Shown here: piece after piece, positions 29,542 to 38,866 of the stretch
Layout: every line of letters begins with the position of its first letter
Numbering within the stretch: the stretch's first letter is position 1
From: Pseudoalteromonas piscicida
Lineage (GTDB): Bacteria; Pseudomonadota; Gammaproteobacteria; Enterobacterales; Alteromonadaceae
Assembly (NCBI RefSeq): GCF_002744175.1
Contig: NZ_NKHF01000060.1
Coordinates: forward strand, 1-64,000
DNA: 64,000 nucleotides
Direction: 5' to 3'
The notes under the pieces: model-generated
What the model was told of the DNA's origin: nothing
Database searches by the model: none
What the model saw: the letters and a program-made list of their open reading frames with translations, nothing else
Made by a program: the position numbers and the translations under genes

Positions 29542-29569
29542 TCGAATCATTCTACTCTATTAGAAACGA

Positions 29570-30280
29570 TTAGCTTGCTTCGCGTTGTGCCTTCATGCGA
29601 GCAAGGCGTGCTACTTGATGTGTAGAAGTTAAGAATGCGAAAATTGGTGCTAAATAGCCACGTTTACGTAGCTCTAGGAAATCTTCGTCACCTAGTTCGT
29701 TTAGCTTACGCTCATCCACAAGGTAGATGCCATTGATGTCTTTTTTCTCACCACGGATTTCTACTGTTAGAGTTTGTTGAACTAAAAGCTCTTTGTCAGC
29801 AAGATACTGAGTAAAGGCTTCCGTTACGCGAGCAAACTCAACATAGTTAACTAGCGCTTCTTTACGACGGCCTAGATACTCTGTTTCTTTACCATCTTCA
29901 AAAAGCGCGTTACCTTCTTCTTCGCCCACTAACGGACTTGCTTCATCAATAACGATACCAAACTGATCTTGCTCAGGGTGCTTAACCAAACCAAACGGAT
30001 AACGCGCTGCAGCCATTGGTACAAAGCTACCAGTCCACTTGTCACCATCTACAAACAAGTTTTCGCCAGGCTGAAGACCAAACATAGCAACCGCTTGGAA
30101 TTGGCCTGATTCTGTATTTTTTACAAACGCCATTGGGAATTCTGTTGCTACACGCGCGAACTCATGCGCTACTACAGGCATTAAGTGCTGTGTTTTAAGG
30201 AAATCAACGTTTACGCCATTTTGAACTTTGATGTTAGCGTGCTTTTCGTTGTGTAAAGGCTGCACTTGTTGTTCTGCCAT
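29570..30280 (-). CDS. SapC-family protein
   Basis: A 236-residue soluble protein of the SapC family (named from a Campylobacter S-layer gene). Typical features are VVAHEFARVATEFPMAFVKN, the central SFVPMAAARYPFGL, and the C-terminal LRKRGYLAPIFAFLTS. Biochemical function is unknown. In Alteromonadales and Caulobacter/Xanthomonas relatives, sapC-like genes recur beside TonB-dependent receptors and tryptophan-halogenase-like genes, as here. It is divergent from the DUF6445-like gene, with 199 bp between the starts. Confidence 0.85.
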   Translation of the reverse strand: MAEQQVQPLHNEKHANIKVQNGVNVDFLKTQHLMPVVAHEFARVATEFPMAFVKNTESGQFQAVAMFGLQPGENLFVDGDKWTGSFVPMAAARYPFGLVKHPEQDQFGIVIDEASPLVGEEEGNALFEDGKETEYLGRRKEALVNYVEFARVTEAFTQYLADKELLVQQTLTVEIRGEKKDINGIYLVDERKLNELGDEDFLELRKRGYLAPIFAFLTSTHQVARLARMKAQREAS

Positions 30281-30479
30281 AATACTGCTCCATTATTTTA
30301 CGTATTTGTTACTTTATTTATTGCCCCTAAGGCTAGCGGTTTTCGTGGCAAATTGGAAGTTAAATATTTATTTCTCCTTCCCATCACCCATTTTATCTCA
30401 TCCACCCTTTGAAATCGTTGCTTTCATAATTTTTTTGTGGCTATATTTCATAAGGTTAACTAAGAAAGTTTATAGTCTC

Positions 30480-31163
30480 ATGAAGCTTGAACTCAATCCA
30501 AAACTAAAAGTAAAAAAACTGTACATAGAAAAGCATAATTTTTATGTCTATATTATTGATGATGTAATTACCAATCCAGAAGCCGTAGTTGAATTTGCAA
30601 CTAAACATGCTTACTTCCAAAGCCCAGGAAAAGATGGAACTCTATACCCAGGAGTAAGGGAGTTAATGCCAAAACCCTATGAGCGCCTCCTAAACAAAGC
30701 AATTGAAAGTTCAGGCCTAGCTAATACAGTTGAAATTTACCGTTGTCTGCTAAGCCTCATTACACTAAAAGAAAATGAAATCAACTACTTACAAACAGTG
30801 CCTCATGTAGACTCCATTGACAGCTCTGATTTTGCCTGCGTTCATTTTTTCTGCGATGACAGTTTTGGAGGAACCTCTTTGTATGAATATAAGGATAATG
30901 GACTCGCAACTGTGACTGCGGATAACTTACATAAGATGCAGGAAATGGTCGATCGTGCCCACAACCAAAATAAGCATGCTTGCTATTTATCGGATGACAA
31001 TCAAGAGTTTGAAACTCTTTGCTCAATTCCAGCAAAATTCAATAGATTAGTGCTGTACCCTAGCAACCAGCTCCATTGCGCAAATATCAACGGAAAAAGT
31101 ATAGATCGCAACCCTGAAACTGGACGCCTTACGATAGCTTCATTTTTCCGAATACTAAGTTAA
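30480..31163 (+). CDS. DUF6445-like protein (possible 2-oxoglutarate oxygenase fold)
   Basis: A 227-residue protein from ATG 30480; the longer ORF from 30228 overlaps sapC and has no fit. It resembles the DUF6445 family, which is found with halogenase-like and TonB receptor genes. The pattern H-x-D (VPHVDSID) followed after about 100 residues by QLHCANINGKSIDRNPETGRLTI resembles a prolyl-4-hydroxylase-like iron/2-oxoglutarate site (HxD...H...R). The enzyme activity is my inference. It is convergent with the halogenase-like gene, and their stop codons overlap. Confidence 0.65.
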   Translation: MKLELNPKLKVKKLYIEKHNFYVYIIDDVITNPEAVVEFATKHAYFQSPGKDGTLYPGVRELMPKPYERLLNKAIESSGLANTVEIYRCLLSLITLKENEINYLQTVPHVDSIDSSDFACVHFFCDDSFGGTSLYEYKDNGLATVTADNLHKMQEMVDRAHNQNKHACYLSDDNQEFETLCSIPAKFNRLVLYPSNQLHCANINGKSIDRNPETGRLTIASFFRILS

Positions 31164-32695
31164 CATTTTGATAGGCCATACTGCTTAATAGCCTCGATCA
31201 CCTTAAGCTGTTTTTGAGTCTGCTGCGCCACTTGTTCAGCAGTACTTTTAACCCGTTCAGCTTGCTCTTGAAGCCTCTTTAACTGATTTTCGGAAACAGG
31301 ATTATATTTAGCGCTATATTCCATACCTAATAAAACGTATAAATAGTTTTCAAGACGGAACACCTCAAAGTTATTTGTAAAGTCATCTTTAGTTGGTCCA
31401 TGCAACTTCCACAATGCCAGCTTCTCTAGCAAAGAGTCAGGAATGGTAGAGTCATTTCTATTGTCCAGCCAAAACTGGCTGTCGTCTCTGTCTGATATGC
31501 AGTAATGTAATTTTACAAAATCAACGACACTGTTCCATGCGGAACTAACTCTTTCATTAAACCTTTCTGATAGCACCTCTAAGTCATCATGAGCTTGAGG
31601 TAGCTTATTACAGAATAGATTTGCTGAGAAATCTGAAAGCAGAATAGCTGTTGCTTCTAGCGGTTCAATAAACCCTTGTGATAACCCAATTGCTACACAG
31701 TTTTTGTACCAAAACTTTTCTCGAAACCCTATTCGCATGTCTACAACTCGCACATCATCCGCGTTGAGTTTCATTCCGAGATAATTGCCAAACTCATTTA
31801 TGGCGTCATCATCAGACAAGTGTTTTGAACTATACACAAACCCAACCCCCCTTCGACTCGTCAATGCGATATCCCAGATCCAACCACAACGATGGGCTTT
31901 GGAGATGGTATAAGGAGGTATATCTTCGCTAAGATTCGGAACTTGGATCGTCAATGCTTTATCGGTTAGGATGACATCACTCTTAGGGATAAAAGGAACT
32001 TCCAGCGCATCTCCAAGCAAAACACTTTTGAAACCTGTACAGTCAACGAAAAAGTCAAACTCAAGAGTTATGCCGGATTGCATATTTAAGTTAAGAATTG
32101 AACCATCACTTTTCTTATTCACGGTAACAACATTGTCAGTAACATGGCGAATACCTAAGTTAGAAGTACCATGTTCTTTCAACAGTCTCGCAAACTTTAA
32201 TGCATCAAAGTGATAAGCATAATCTGAAATGCCTGTATATTCTGGATCCGTAATCCTCTTGGGTGCACGACCAAGCTCAGCCTGATATTCCTGAATAGAA
32301 GCCAAAGAAGCAAACGATGGAGTGTCTACCCCTGATTGTTTTAGATTTTGCCATAGGGGTGAGAGGCTCTCTCCAAATGGAAATGGAAAGTCGAATAGAT
32401 GATGATAATAATGTTGGCTATTATCTGCCCCCGGTTTTAACCAGCTTTCAAATTTGATTGATTGCTTAAATGTAGCATCACACTTAGAAAATAAATCAGT
32501 TTCAGAAATACCAATCATTTTTAGCGTTTCTCTAATTGAAGGTACAGTACCTTCTCCAACACCAATGGGGGGTATATCAGGTGACTCGATTAATGTGACC
32601 GTTTTATCTGAATACTCAGACAGCTTTTTAGCAAGGATACAAGCAGTAAGCCACCCTGCTGTTCCACCACCAACGACTACGTAGCTATTTATCAT
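31160..32695 (-). CDS. Tryptophan 7-halogenase-like flavoprotein
   Basis: A 511-residue protein of the flavin-dependent halogenase superfamily. The FAD-binding GxGxxG-type motif is GGGTAGWLTA at 9-18, and GVGEGTVPSIRE lies at 45-56. The catalytic lysine equivalent to PrnA K79 is K77 in ATFKQSIKFESW. The second signature WxWxIP appears as WIWDIA at 272-277, with alanine in place of proline. Halogenases need a separate flavin reductase; none is adjacent. Members beside TonB receptors may act on other substrates. A terminator separates it from the upstream TonB receptor gene. Confidence 0.85.
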   Translation of the reverse strand: MINSYVVVGGGTAGWLTACILAKKLSEYSDKTVTLIESPDIPPIGVGEGTVPSIRETLKMIGISETDLFSKCDATFKQSIKFESWLKPGADNSQHYYHHLFDFPFPFGESLSPLWQNLKQSGVDTPSFASLASIQEYQAELGRAPKRITDPEYTGISDYAYHFDALKFARLLKEHGTSNLGIRHVTDNVVTVNKKSDGSILNLNMQSGITLEFDFFVDCTGFKSVLLGDALEVPFIPKSDVILTDKALTIQVPNLSEDIPPYTISKAHRCGWIWDIALTSRRGVGFVYSSKHLSDDDAINEFGNYLGMKLNADDVRVVDMRIGFREKFWYKNCVAIGLSQGFIEPLEATAILLSDFSANLFCNKLPQAHDDLEVLSERFNERVSSAWNSVVDFVKLHYCISDRDDSQFWLDNRNDSTIPDSLLEKLALWKLHGPTKDDFTNNFEVFRLENYLYVLLGMEYSAKYNPVSENQLKRLQEQAERVKSTAEQVAQQTQKQLKVIEAIKQYGLSKC

Positions 32696-32738
32696 GTCTT
32701 AACTTTAACTATAGTAAGCAATATGCCTTTTATAACAT

Positions 32739-32764
32739 AAAAAAAGCCCAGCGGGTGCTGGGCT
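32739..32764 (-). terminator. Rho-independent terminator of the TonB receptor gene
   Basis: On the minus strand AGCCCAGC pairs with GCTGGGCT, followed by seven T. It lies in the 87-bp gap before the halogenase-like gene, so that gene depends on read-through or its own start signal. Confidence 0.9.
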
Positions 32765-32782
32765 AGTGATAATCTAGAACAA

Positions 32783-35485
32783 TTAGAATCTGATGTTTAC
32801 ACCAGCAATAATTCTTCTTTCACCCTCAAACGACCAAGCTGGGTAACCATTTTTCAGATCCTCCTTAACTTGAGCATCTGAAGGTGCAACACCGTTTTGA
32901 ATACTATCTTCCTCGAGTAGATTAACTACCTCTAAAGTAAACCCGATATTGTCACTAAATGTATACGTCGCAGTAAGATCAAGCGTACCATAGTCATCGT
33001 GCATTCTATTTCCATAGAATTTTGCACCTTCTCGGATCATATATTCTGAACGCCAGTTATATGCCGCGCGCAAGGTATAATTATCAGCTTCATAGAAACC
33101 AACAAGGTTTACACTATGTTTAGATGAGTCAGAAAACTCAGCTACAGTATCTGCATAGTTTTCTGGATCGGCATCGGCATCAACGAATGTGTAGTTGAGC
33201 ACATAACCTAACCCGTTATCAAATGAGTTTTGCCACTGGAATTCAACGCCCCGAATATCACCGCCTGTAGCGTTTTTCTTAGTGCTGAGTGTCCAGTTAT
33301 CATTACCAAAGTTATCTACGATACCAATACTTTGATTTCTAACTTGAGTTGCAGTTGTGAAAGTTGCAATATCTTTAACAAAGTAGGTCGCAGATAGTAA
33401 GGCACTCGGTGAATAATACCACTCTAAGCTTAAATCTGCCTGCGTTGCTTTAAAGGGCTTAAGTGCAGGTGAACCTTTTACCAACACCTCGTTTAATGCA
33501 AGGTCGTCGTTATAACCAGTTTGCTCTTGTCGCGCAAACATATCAGCATAGTTAGCTCGTGAAATAACCTGAGAAGCCGAGGTACGAAGGATTAGGTCTT
33601 CACTTAAGTCAAAAACAATATTTACACTTGGTAAAACATCGTTATAACTGCCTTTCTCAGTTGTTAATTCTGTTTCATATGCTTGGTAACCCTCTCGAAC
33701 ACCACCTTCAGCATATAACCCCTTTGCTAAACCATCAAAATCAACCGCATAGTAGTCAGAAGAAACATCTGTACTGATATAACGCAAGCCAAAATTACCG
33801 CGAATATTCTCAGCAGAAAACTCTGCCATTACATATGCAGCAAAGTTATCTTCTTCAAGTGTACCGTAGCCCGAGCGAAGTAGCTCTAAATCTCCGGCGC
33901 CTGTTTTTGCTCTCGCTAGTAAAGCATCATAATCAGCTTCAGGGAATAGGTAACCTTGACCTAGTGTCAACTGACTATCTTTATATAGGTTAATTGGATT
34001 GCCGTCACTAACATCTTGAGCAATTCTTGGATTTGGCCAGTAAAGTCTCTCTCTTACCTCATGTTGAGCATAAGAAAAACCTGTTTTAATTGCTGTGATC
34101 GCGCCGAAATCAACAAAAAACTTGATATTACCTTGAACGAAATCTTCTTCGTCAGTGTTTGGTTGGCTACGAATAGACCAGCCAGGTAAGTCGAGGTCAG
34201 CCACAAAGTCTTCTTTTGTCCAAGACTTTACCGCTGTATCAACAACATAAGTCTTTCCTGTTGCATCGTACACACCTGCAAAGTCAGCAGCTTCACCAAT
34301 CCCAGCTCGCTGTGCGGCCGTAAGATTAGTACCACCATCCGAACTTGTAGTACCTATACGTCCATCAATAACAAATGTATCGCCGGTGTACTTTGCGTTA
34401 AACTCTACCGTTTGAGAATCCATTTCGGCATCGCGTACCCATGTTTGCCCCCAGCTTCCGCCTGCGAATTCATCTAATGTGGTTTTAATACAGTTATGAA
34501 CTGGTGTATCATTTTGTTGTTGACATTCGGGTCTATTTCCAAGCGGCCCTTCAGGTGTGCCATCTCCAAATGGTATCCACTGGGCAGCATCAGCGCCTTG
34601 TGAGAACATAAACAATGAACTATTGATGTTGTCAGCTTGAAGGTCCAAAGATGTATAGTTTAATCCAAACTCCAATTCATCCGTAGGCGCATATTGTAAT
34701 GCAATATTGTAAGCTGTTCTCTCACGCTCTTGTTTGAATACACTAGGTGCTACCGCACCGCCCCAGTTTAGAATTGTTTCAGTGCCTGCACGCTGATAGT
34801 CTGTGCTCTTGCGAGATAACGCTACCAGTGCACCGAAGTTTTCATCTTCATTTTTCCAGCTATATAAACCTGAAACTTCTGGGTCCCATTGTTCAGAAAC
34901 TGAACCGTAATCAAACTTAGCGCTTGCATATACCGTATTTGCATCCAAATCTAGAGGCTTTCTGGTTTTTACGATGACAACACCACCGACGCCACCTTCA
35001 GGTAAATCAGCTTGCGATGACTTGTAAACTTCAATACCGCCGACCATTTCAGCAGGCATCAATGAGTAGTTGAAACTGCGATCTATATTTTGTTGATCAT
35101 ACCAGTTTGTTGAAGCAACAGTGTGACCATTAAGAAGAGTCCGCGTTAGCTGAGAAGAAGCACCGCGAATAGAAATTTGCTGACCTTGACCAAATTGACG
35201 GCCCACTGTAACCCCTGATATCCGGCCAAGTGCTTCGCCCACATCACTATCAGGAAACTTACCTACATCCTCAGCTGATACCGCATCGACAACAGAGTTG
35301 GCAAATCTTTTCGTGTTCATTGACGCTTCCAATGAGCGACGAATACCACGAACTTCTATGACTTCTACGTTTTCTTGTACGTTATTTTGACTTTCTTCTG
35401 CAACTGCAACGCCTGAAAAGCCCGCACCTAGTGCGATGCTAACGTTAACTGCAAGTAAGCTTTTTTTGAAATTATTAGCTAACAC
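32783..35485 (-). CDS. TonB-dependent outer-membrane receptor
   Basis: A 900-residue receptor for TonB/ExbBD-powered uptake. It starts at GTG 35485, with AAGGGG eight bases upstream. A signal peptide ends at AVA near residue 28. The plug domain lies around 45-170 (VEVRGIRRSLEAS, SAEDVGKFPDSDVGEALGRISGV, ISIRGASSQ). The 22-strand barrel runs to the C-terminus, which ends in the expected phenylalanine (NIRF). The plug resembles the carbohydrate-type receptors of Alteromonadales and Xanthomonas. Two copies of a LacI-type operator lie upstream, pointing to sugar-linked control. The ligand is unknown. Confidence 0.93.
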   Translation of the reverse strand: MLANNFKKSLLAVNVSIALGAGFSGVAVAEESQNNVQENVEVIEVRGIRRSLEASMNTKRFANSVVDAVSAEDVGKFPDSDVGEALGRISGVTVGRQFGQGQQISIRGASSQLTRTLLNGHTVASTNWYDQQNIDRSFNYSLMPAEMVGGIEVYKSSQADLPEGGVGGVVIVKTRKPLDLDANTVYASAKFDYGSVSEQWDPEVSGLYSWKNEDENFGALVALSRKSTDYQRAGTETILNWGGAVAPSVFKQERERTAYNIALQYAPTDELEFGLNYTSLDLQADNINSSLFMFSQGADAAQWIPFGDGTPEGPLGNRPECQQQNDTPVHNCIKTTLDEFAGGSWGQTWVRDAEMDSQTVEFNAKYTGDTFVIDGRIGTTSSDGGTNLTAAQRAGIGEAADFAGVYDATGKTYVVDTAVKSWTKEDFVADLDLPGWSIRSQPNTDEEDFVQGNIKFFVDFGAITAIKTGFSYAQHEVRERLYWPNPRIAQDVSDGNPINLYKDSQLTLGQGYLFPEADYDALLARAKTGAGDLELLRSGYGTLEEDNFAAYVMAEFSAENIRGNFGLRYISTDVSSDYYAVDFDGLAKGLYAEGGVREGYQAYETELTTEKGSYNDVLPSVNIVFDLSEDLILRTSASQVISRANYADMFARQEQTGYNDDLALNEVLVKGSPALKPFKATQADLSLEWYYSPSALLSATYFVKDIATFTTATQVRNQSIGIVDNFGNDNWTLSTKKNATGGDIRGVEFQWQNSFDNGLGYVLNYTFVDADADPENYADTVAEFSDSSKHSVNLVGFYEADNYTLRAAYNWRSEYMIREGAKFYGNRMHDDYGTLDLTATYTFSDNIGFTLEVVNLLEEDSIQNGVAPSDAQVKEDLKNGYPAWSFEGERRIIAGVNIRF

Positions 35486-35540
35486 AGGATTCCCCTTGAA
35501 TCATTTTGTTGGTTTTTTAAATCACTTCTGCCCAGTGATG

Positions 35541-35556
35541 ATGACAACGCTGTCAT
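35541..35556. promoter_or_regulatory. LacI-type operator, proximal to the TonB receptor gene
   Basis: The near-perfect palindrome ATGACAACGCTGTCAT lies 56 bp upstream of the receptor start codon. The same 14-bp core occurs at 35853-35870 and at 40929-40942 beside the LacI-type gene. Confidence 0.7.
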
Positions 35557-35852
35557 CTAATAACAAACCATACACCCTAAATTACATTATCGCTACAATT
35601 TTTTTGGTCGGTTATTCAAAAAATTTTCATATAGGAGTATATCCTATTGATAAATATAGATTTAAACATGACCGAGATATGATTTGTTACAAAAACGACC
35701 GAAGGATAACACAAAAAAATTTGCTGCTGTAGGCTTTTAGGATAGAAATTATATAAAAAGGGTACACTGAGGCATTAATGAATACACTCAAGGGGAATGT
35801 ATTCTGATTCAAGGTTAAACTCGGGCAGAAGTTCAAGATGAGAATCAATATC

Positions 35853-35870
35853 AATGACAACGCTGTCATT
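35853..35870. promoter_or_regulatory. LacI-type operator, distal copy
   Basis: AATGACAACGCTGTCATT repeats the proximal operator about 312 bp further upstream, with symmetric flanks. Two spaced sites are compatible with DNA looping by a tetramer, which is inferred. Confidence 0.65.
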
Positions 35871-36208
35871 ATAGAGTTGTCGGTTATCTATGTCTAGTCA
35901 TTTAAATAGAATTTTTTATGACAAATATCAAATGTCACCTAGATTGTTGAGTTAGTCACTACTAGCTTTTGCATAAAACTAAATAACGAATAATTGCCAG
36001 TTCACCAATTTCGACATTCTCAACTCGCTTTAGTGAAAAACAACTAATAAAAATCGAACAAATAAGAATAACGCATGAGTGGCATTGTTGCGTGCCTGTT
36101 CCGAAAAAACTCAAAAACTCTAGCTAATACCTTTTGTAAGGTAAGCAAATGATCTGTTTTGAAACAGGGTGAAATTAATTGAGTGGTAAGGTAAAGCTTT
36201 GCAATTGA

Positions 36209-36512
36209 ACCTGAACTGGGGATAAGAAGTTAGTCATCCACCCTTCAAATTGATTCACAGCTATAAAAGCTAGATTATGAATTGGAAAAATCTTGTCAAT
36301 AACACCGCTACTGCATCTTGCTCACACCAAGGTACAGGCGTCCATGCTGGCAAAGCAAAAATTTTTCTACTTAGTTGTTCTAATATAAGAAATTTGTAAC
36401 GCGGTTAGGGTCAGCTATACTCTCTCAAATTGAACAGGTATTAAACCTAAATGGGTATAAACGACTAGATTGGTGTTTGATAAAAGGTGAAGGGTTATCC
36501 CGAAGGCCAGGT
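36209..36512. repeat. Inverted-repeat-bounded element (family G) containing a family R copy
   Basis: The left end AACCTGAACTGGGGATAA and the right end TTATCCCGAAGGCCAGGTT are imperfect inverted repeats. The left end also matches 60227-60242 (CTGAACTCGGGATAAG). Inside, 36270-36460 aligns with the family R element of 11379-11587 (AACACCGCTACTGC, AGCAAAAATTTTT, TTAGTTGTTCTAA, CTCAAATTGAACAGG). Non-coding. Confidence 0.6.
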
Positions 36513-36666
36513 TATAAATCAGAACTGATTGACTGCTAGGAAAATAGAGGTGTTCTAAAGTCCAGCATATTGACAAAACAACCCCTATACGGCTTAAGCC
36601 ACGGGATGATGTGACTTAAGCCAATAAAAAATGAAACTCAGTTTGTAACCCGAGCTCACTAAAGCT

Positions 36667-37377
36667 TTATGGGCACCAGAAAACGGTTAAATTGATATCA
36701 GGATGATTTAGCACCGCTCGTAATGGAATTTCACTTTCAGAACCAGGTTGCTTAGCTACTTCGTAAACGGCCTTTTTCTTATCACCAGAAATCAACAAAA
36801 CAACCGACTTGGAGTTTGCTATCCCAGCAAGCGATAAGCTCATTCGCTCTGTGATATCGCCTGTCACTTCACTTTTGTGCGCGTTAATAGCGCACACTGT
36901 ATTCGATGTGGTGAGCGCATGCTCTAAACCCTTTGCACTTGGAAATAAGCTGGCAGTATGACCATCCGGACCCATACCCAAAATTGTCACATCAAATGGC
37001 TTTTTCAGGCTAGAATAAGCAGCTTCGCACGCCTCAGCGCCCTCTTCTGCCGTATCAGCATCGTTTTTCATTGTAACAAACTGCGTATTTGCCGCTTTAT
37101 CTTGTAATAATGTTGACTTGATAAATGCTTCGTTTGACTTTTCGTGGTCACCTGCAACCCAACGCTCGTCAACCATAGCAACGGTGATCTTGTCCCAACC
37201 AAGCTCAACACCAGATAAATACCTATATGCAGGCTCAGGAGATGACCCACCGGATACCAGTAAAGTTGCTGCGCCGTCTTGCTCAATGCCTTGGTTTAGA
37301 CTCGATTGCAGTAATTGCGCAAGTGCCGCAGTCATCTCGTCTTTCGACGCAAAAGTTCTTTCGGTTATCTTCGCCAT
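36667..37377 (-). CDS. pgl: 6-phosphogluconolactonase
   Basis: A 236-residue DevB-type lactonase that hydrolyses 6-phosphogluconolactone, the second step of the oxidative pentose phosphate/Entner-Doudoroff route. Family motifs are LLVSGGSSPEPAYRYLS, the VDERWVAGDHEKSNE block and the catalytic-region ILGMGPDGHTASLFP. The start ATG overlaps the zwf stop (TAATG), so translation of the two genes is coupled. It carries out the step that follows zwf. Confidence 0.95.
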   Translation of the reverse strand: MAKITERTFASKDEMTAALAQLLQSSLNQGIEQDGAATLLVSGGSSPEPAYRYLSGVELGWDKITVAMVDERWVAGDHEKSNEAFIKSTLLQDKAANTQFVTMKNDADTAEEGAEACEAAYSSLKKPFDVTILGMGPDGHTASLFPSAKGLEHALTTSNTVCAINAHKSEVTGDITERMSLSLAGIANSKSVVLLISGDKKKAVYEVAKQPGSESEIPLRAVLNHPDINLTVFWCP

Positions 37378-38846
37378 TACACCTGCTCTCCTGCGTTAAA
37401 CCACACATGCTTGTTCTCTTCTAGCAATTCATCTGCGTCTTCCGGTCCCCAAGAGCCTGCGCGATAAAGCGATGGAGTGCCTTTGCTCTGCCAACGCTCA
37501 ACAATTGGGTCAATCCATTGCCATGCTTGACGTACTTCATCACGGTGAATAAACAAGGCTGGGTTATTCGCTGCAGCATCTAGCATTAGGCGTTTGTATG
37601 CATCCGAATGATAGCCATTGTTATACTTTTCACTTAATGAAATATTTAACGTTACAGGCTCTAATTGCATTTCTAGACTATCTAAGCGTTTAGACATTAG
37701 CGTAAGTTGTATACTTTCTTCTGGCTGTAACCTAATCACTAAACGGTTTGGTTGAATTGGGCCTGCAGCATCACCGTATACATTGTGTGAAACTGGTTTA
37801 TATTCTACGACAATTTCAGCGCAGCGCTCTTTCATTCGCTTACCCGTTCTTAAGTAGAAAGGCACACCAGACCAGCGCCAGTTGTCGATATGGGCACGGA
37901 TCGCCACAAACGTTTCCGTTTTGCTAGACCCCTCACCCAGTTCCTCAAGGTAGCCAGGTACTAGCTTACCTTTTAGATCTCCAGGTACATATTGTCCGCG
38001 AATTACATTGTTATCCACATCTTCACCCACTAATGGACGCAGTGCTTCTAACACTTTGAGCTTTTCAGTTCGAATACTGTTTGCATTAAGCTTGTGTGGA
38101 GATTCCATCGCAACTAAGCAAAGTAGCTGTAACAGATGGTTTTGTACCATGTCACGCAATGCGCCAGCTTTGTCGTAAAAGCCTGCACGGCTCTCAAGGC
38201 CAACTGTTTCTGAAATGCTGATCTGGATGTTATCGATAGTTTTAGCATCCCACAAGTTTTCAAACAATGCGTTTGAGAACCTAAGTGCCATGAGATTTTG
38301 TACGGTTTCTTTACCTAAGTAGTGATCGATACGGAACACTTGTTCTTCAGTGAAGAATTCACCAATTTTAGCATTGATCTCTTCTGCTGATTTACCACAG
38401 TATCCAATCGGCTTCTCAACAACAACTCGAGATTGTCCGGTAATTAAGCCTTTAATTGATAACAGTTCACAACAGCGACCATATACCGCAGGCGGTAGTG
38501 ATAAATAGAATACGCGAGATCTATCTTCAGCGTCAGCCAAGATATTTTTTAGCGTATCCCAGTGTTCATCTTCTTCTGTTACATTCACAACCACTGGCAC
38601 TAAGAACTGTGCAAAAGCAGTCCAATCTTTTTTATTGTATTCGCCTTTGCCAAGGTGAGTTTGCAATGCAAGATGTGCCGTTTCGATAAATTCTTGTTGT
38701 TTATTTTGCTCACGAACGGTTGGTAAGATGCGAGTGCCTTCAGGTAGGTTGCCTTCTTGATAAGCACGATATAAAGCAGGTAGGAGTTTACGAAGTGCTA
38801 AATCACCCCCCCCACCAAAAATTACGATGTCAAAAGGATTAAGCAT
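37377..38846 (-). CDS. zwf: Glucose-6-phosphate 1-dehydrogenase
   Basis: Zwf oxidises glucose-6-phosphate to 6-phosphogluconolactone with NADP. The 489 residues match the family length. The N-terminal nucleotide fold has FGGGGDLALRK near 10-20, and EKPIG is at 144-148. The active-site signature RIDHYLGKE is at 172-180 with its proton-accepting histidine. It overlaps pgl by one base. Only 21 bp upstream of the start is the palindrome TTGCATG-N7-CATGCAA, a candidate operator. Confidence 0.96.
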   Translation of the reverse strand: MLNPFDIVIFGGGGDLALRKLLPALYRAYQEGNLPEGTRILPTVREQNKQQEFIETAHLALQTHLGKGEYNKKDWTAFAQFLVPVVVNVTEEDEHWDTLKNILADAEDRSRVFYLSLPPAVYGRCCELLSIKGLITGQSRVVVEKPIGYCGKSAEEINAKIGEFFTEEQVFRIDHYLGKETVQNLMALRFSNALFENLWDAKTIDNIQISISETVGLESRAGFYDKAGALRDMVQNHLLQLLCLVAMESPHKLNANSIRTEKLKVLEALRPLVGEDVDNNVIRGQYVPGDLKGKLVPGYLEELGEGSSKTETFVAIRAHIDNWRWSGVPFYLRTGKRMKERCAEIVVEYKPVSHNVYGDAAGPIQPNRLVIRLQPEESIQLTLMSKRLDSLEMQLEPVTLNISLSEKYNNGYHSDAYKRLMLDAAANNPALFIHRDEVRQAWQWIDPIVERWQSKGTPSLYRAGSWGPEDADELLEENKHVWFNAGEQV

Positions 38847-38866
38847 AATTCACTCTCATAAGTTAG

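Larger units (their letters stand above)
35486..36666. other. Long intergenic region upstream of the TonB receptor gene
   Basis: About 1.18 kb without a credible gene. It holds two copies of the operator-like palindrome (35541-35556, 35853-35870), an AT-rich stretch likely to carry the receptor promoter, and an inverted-repeat element at 36209-36512 that encloses a diverged copy of repeat family R. ORFs of 60-98 codons in it have no domain or ribosome-binding site and low-complexity composition. Confidence 0.6.

Noticed and set aside
30228..30479. N-terminal extension of the DUF6445-like ORF
   Set aside because: It overlaps the start of the divergent sapC gene and is low-complexity hydrophobic; ATG 30480 fits better.
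35687..35869. 60-codon ORF upstream of the TonB receptor gene
   Set aside because: It is AT-rich and low-complexity, and it overlaps an operator-like palindrome.
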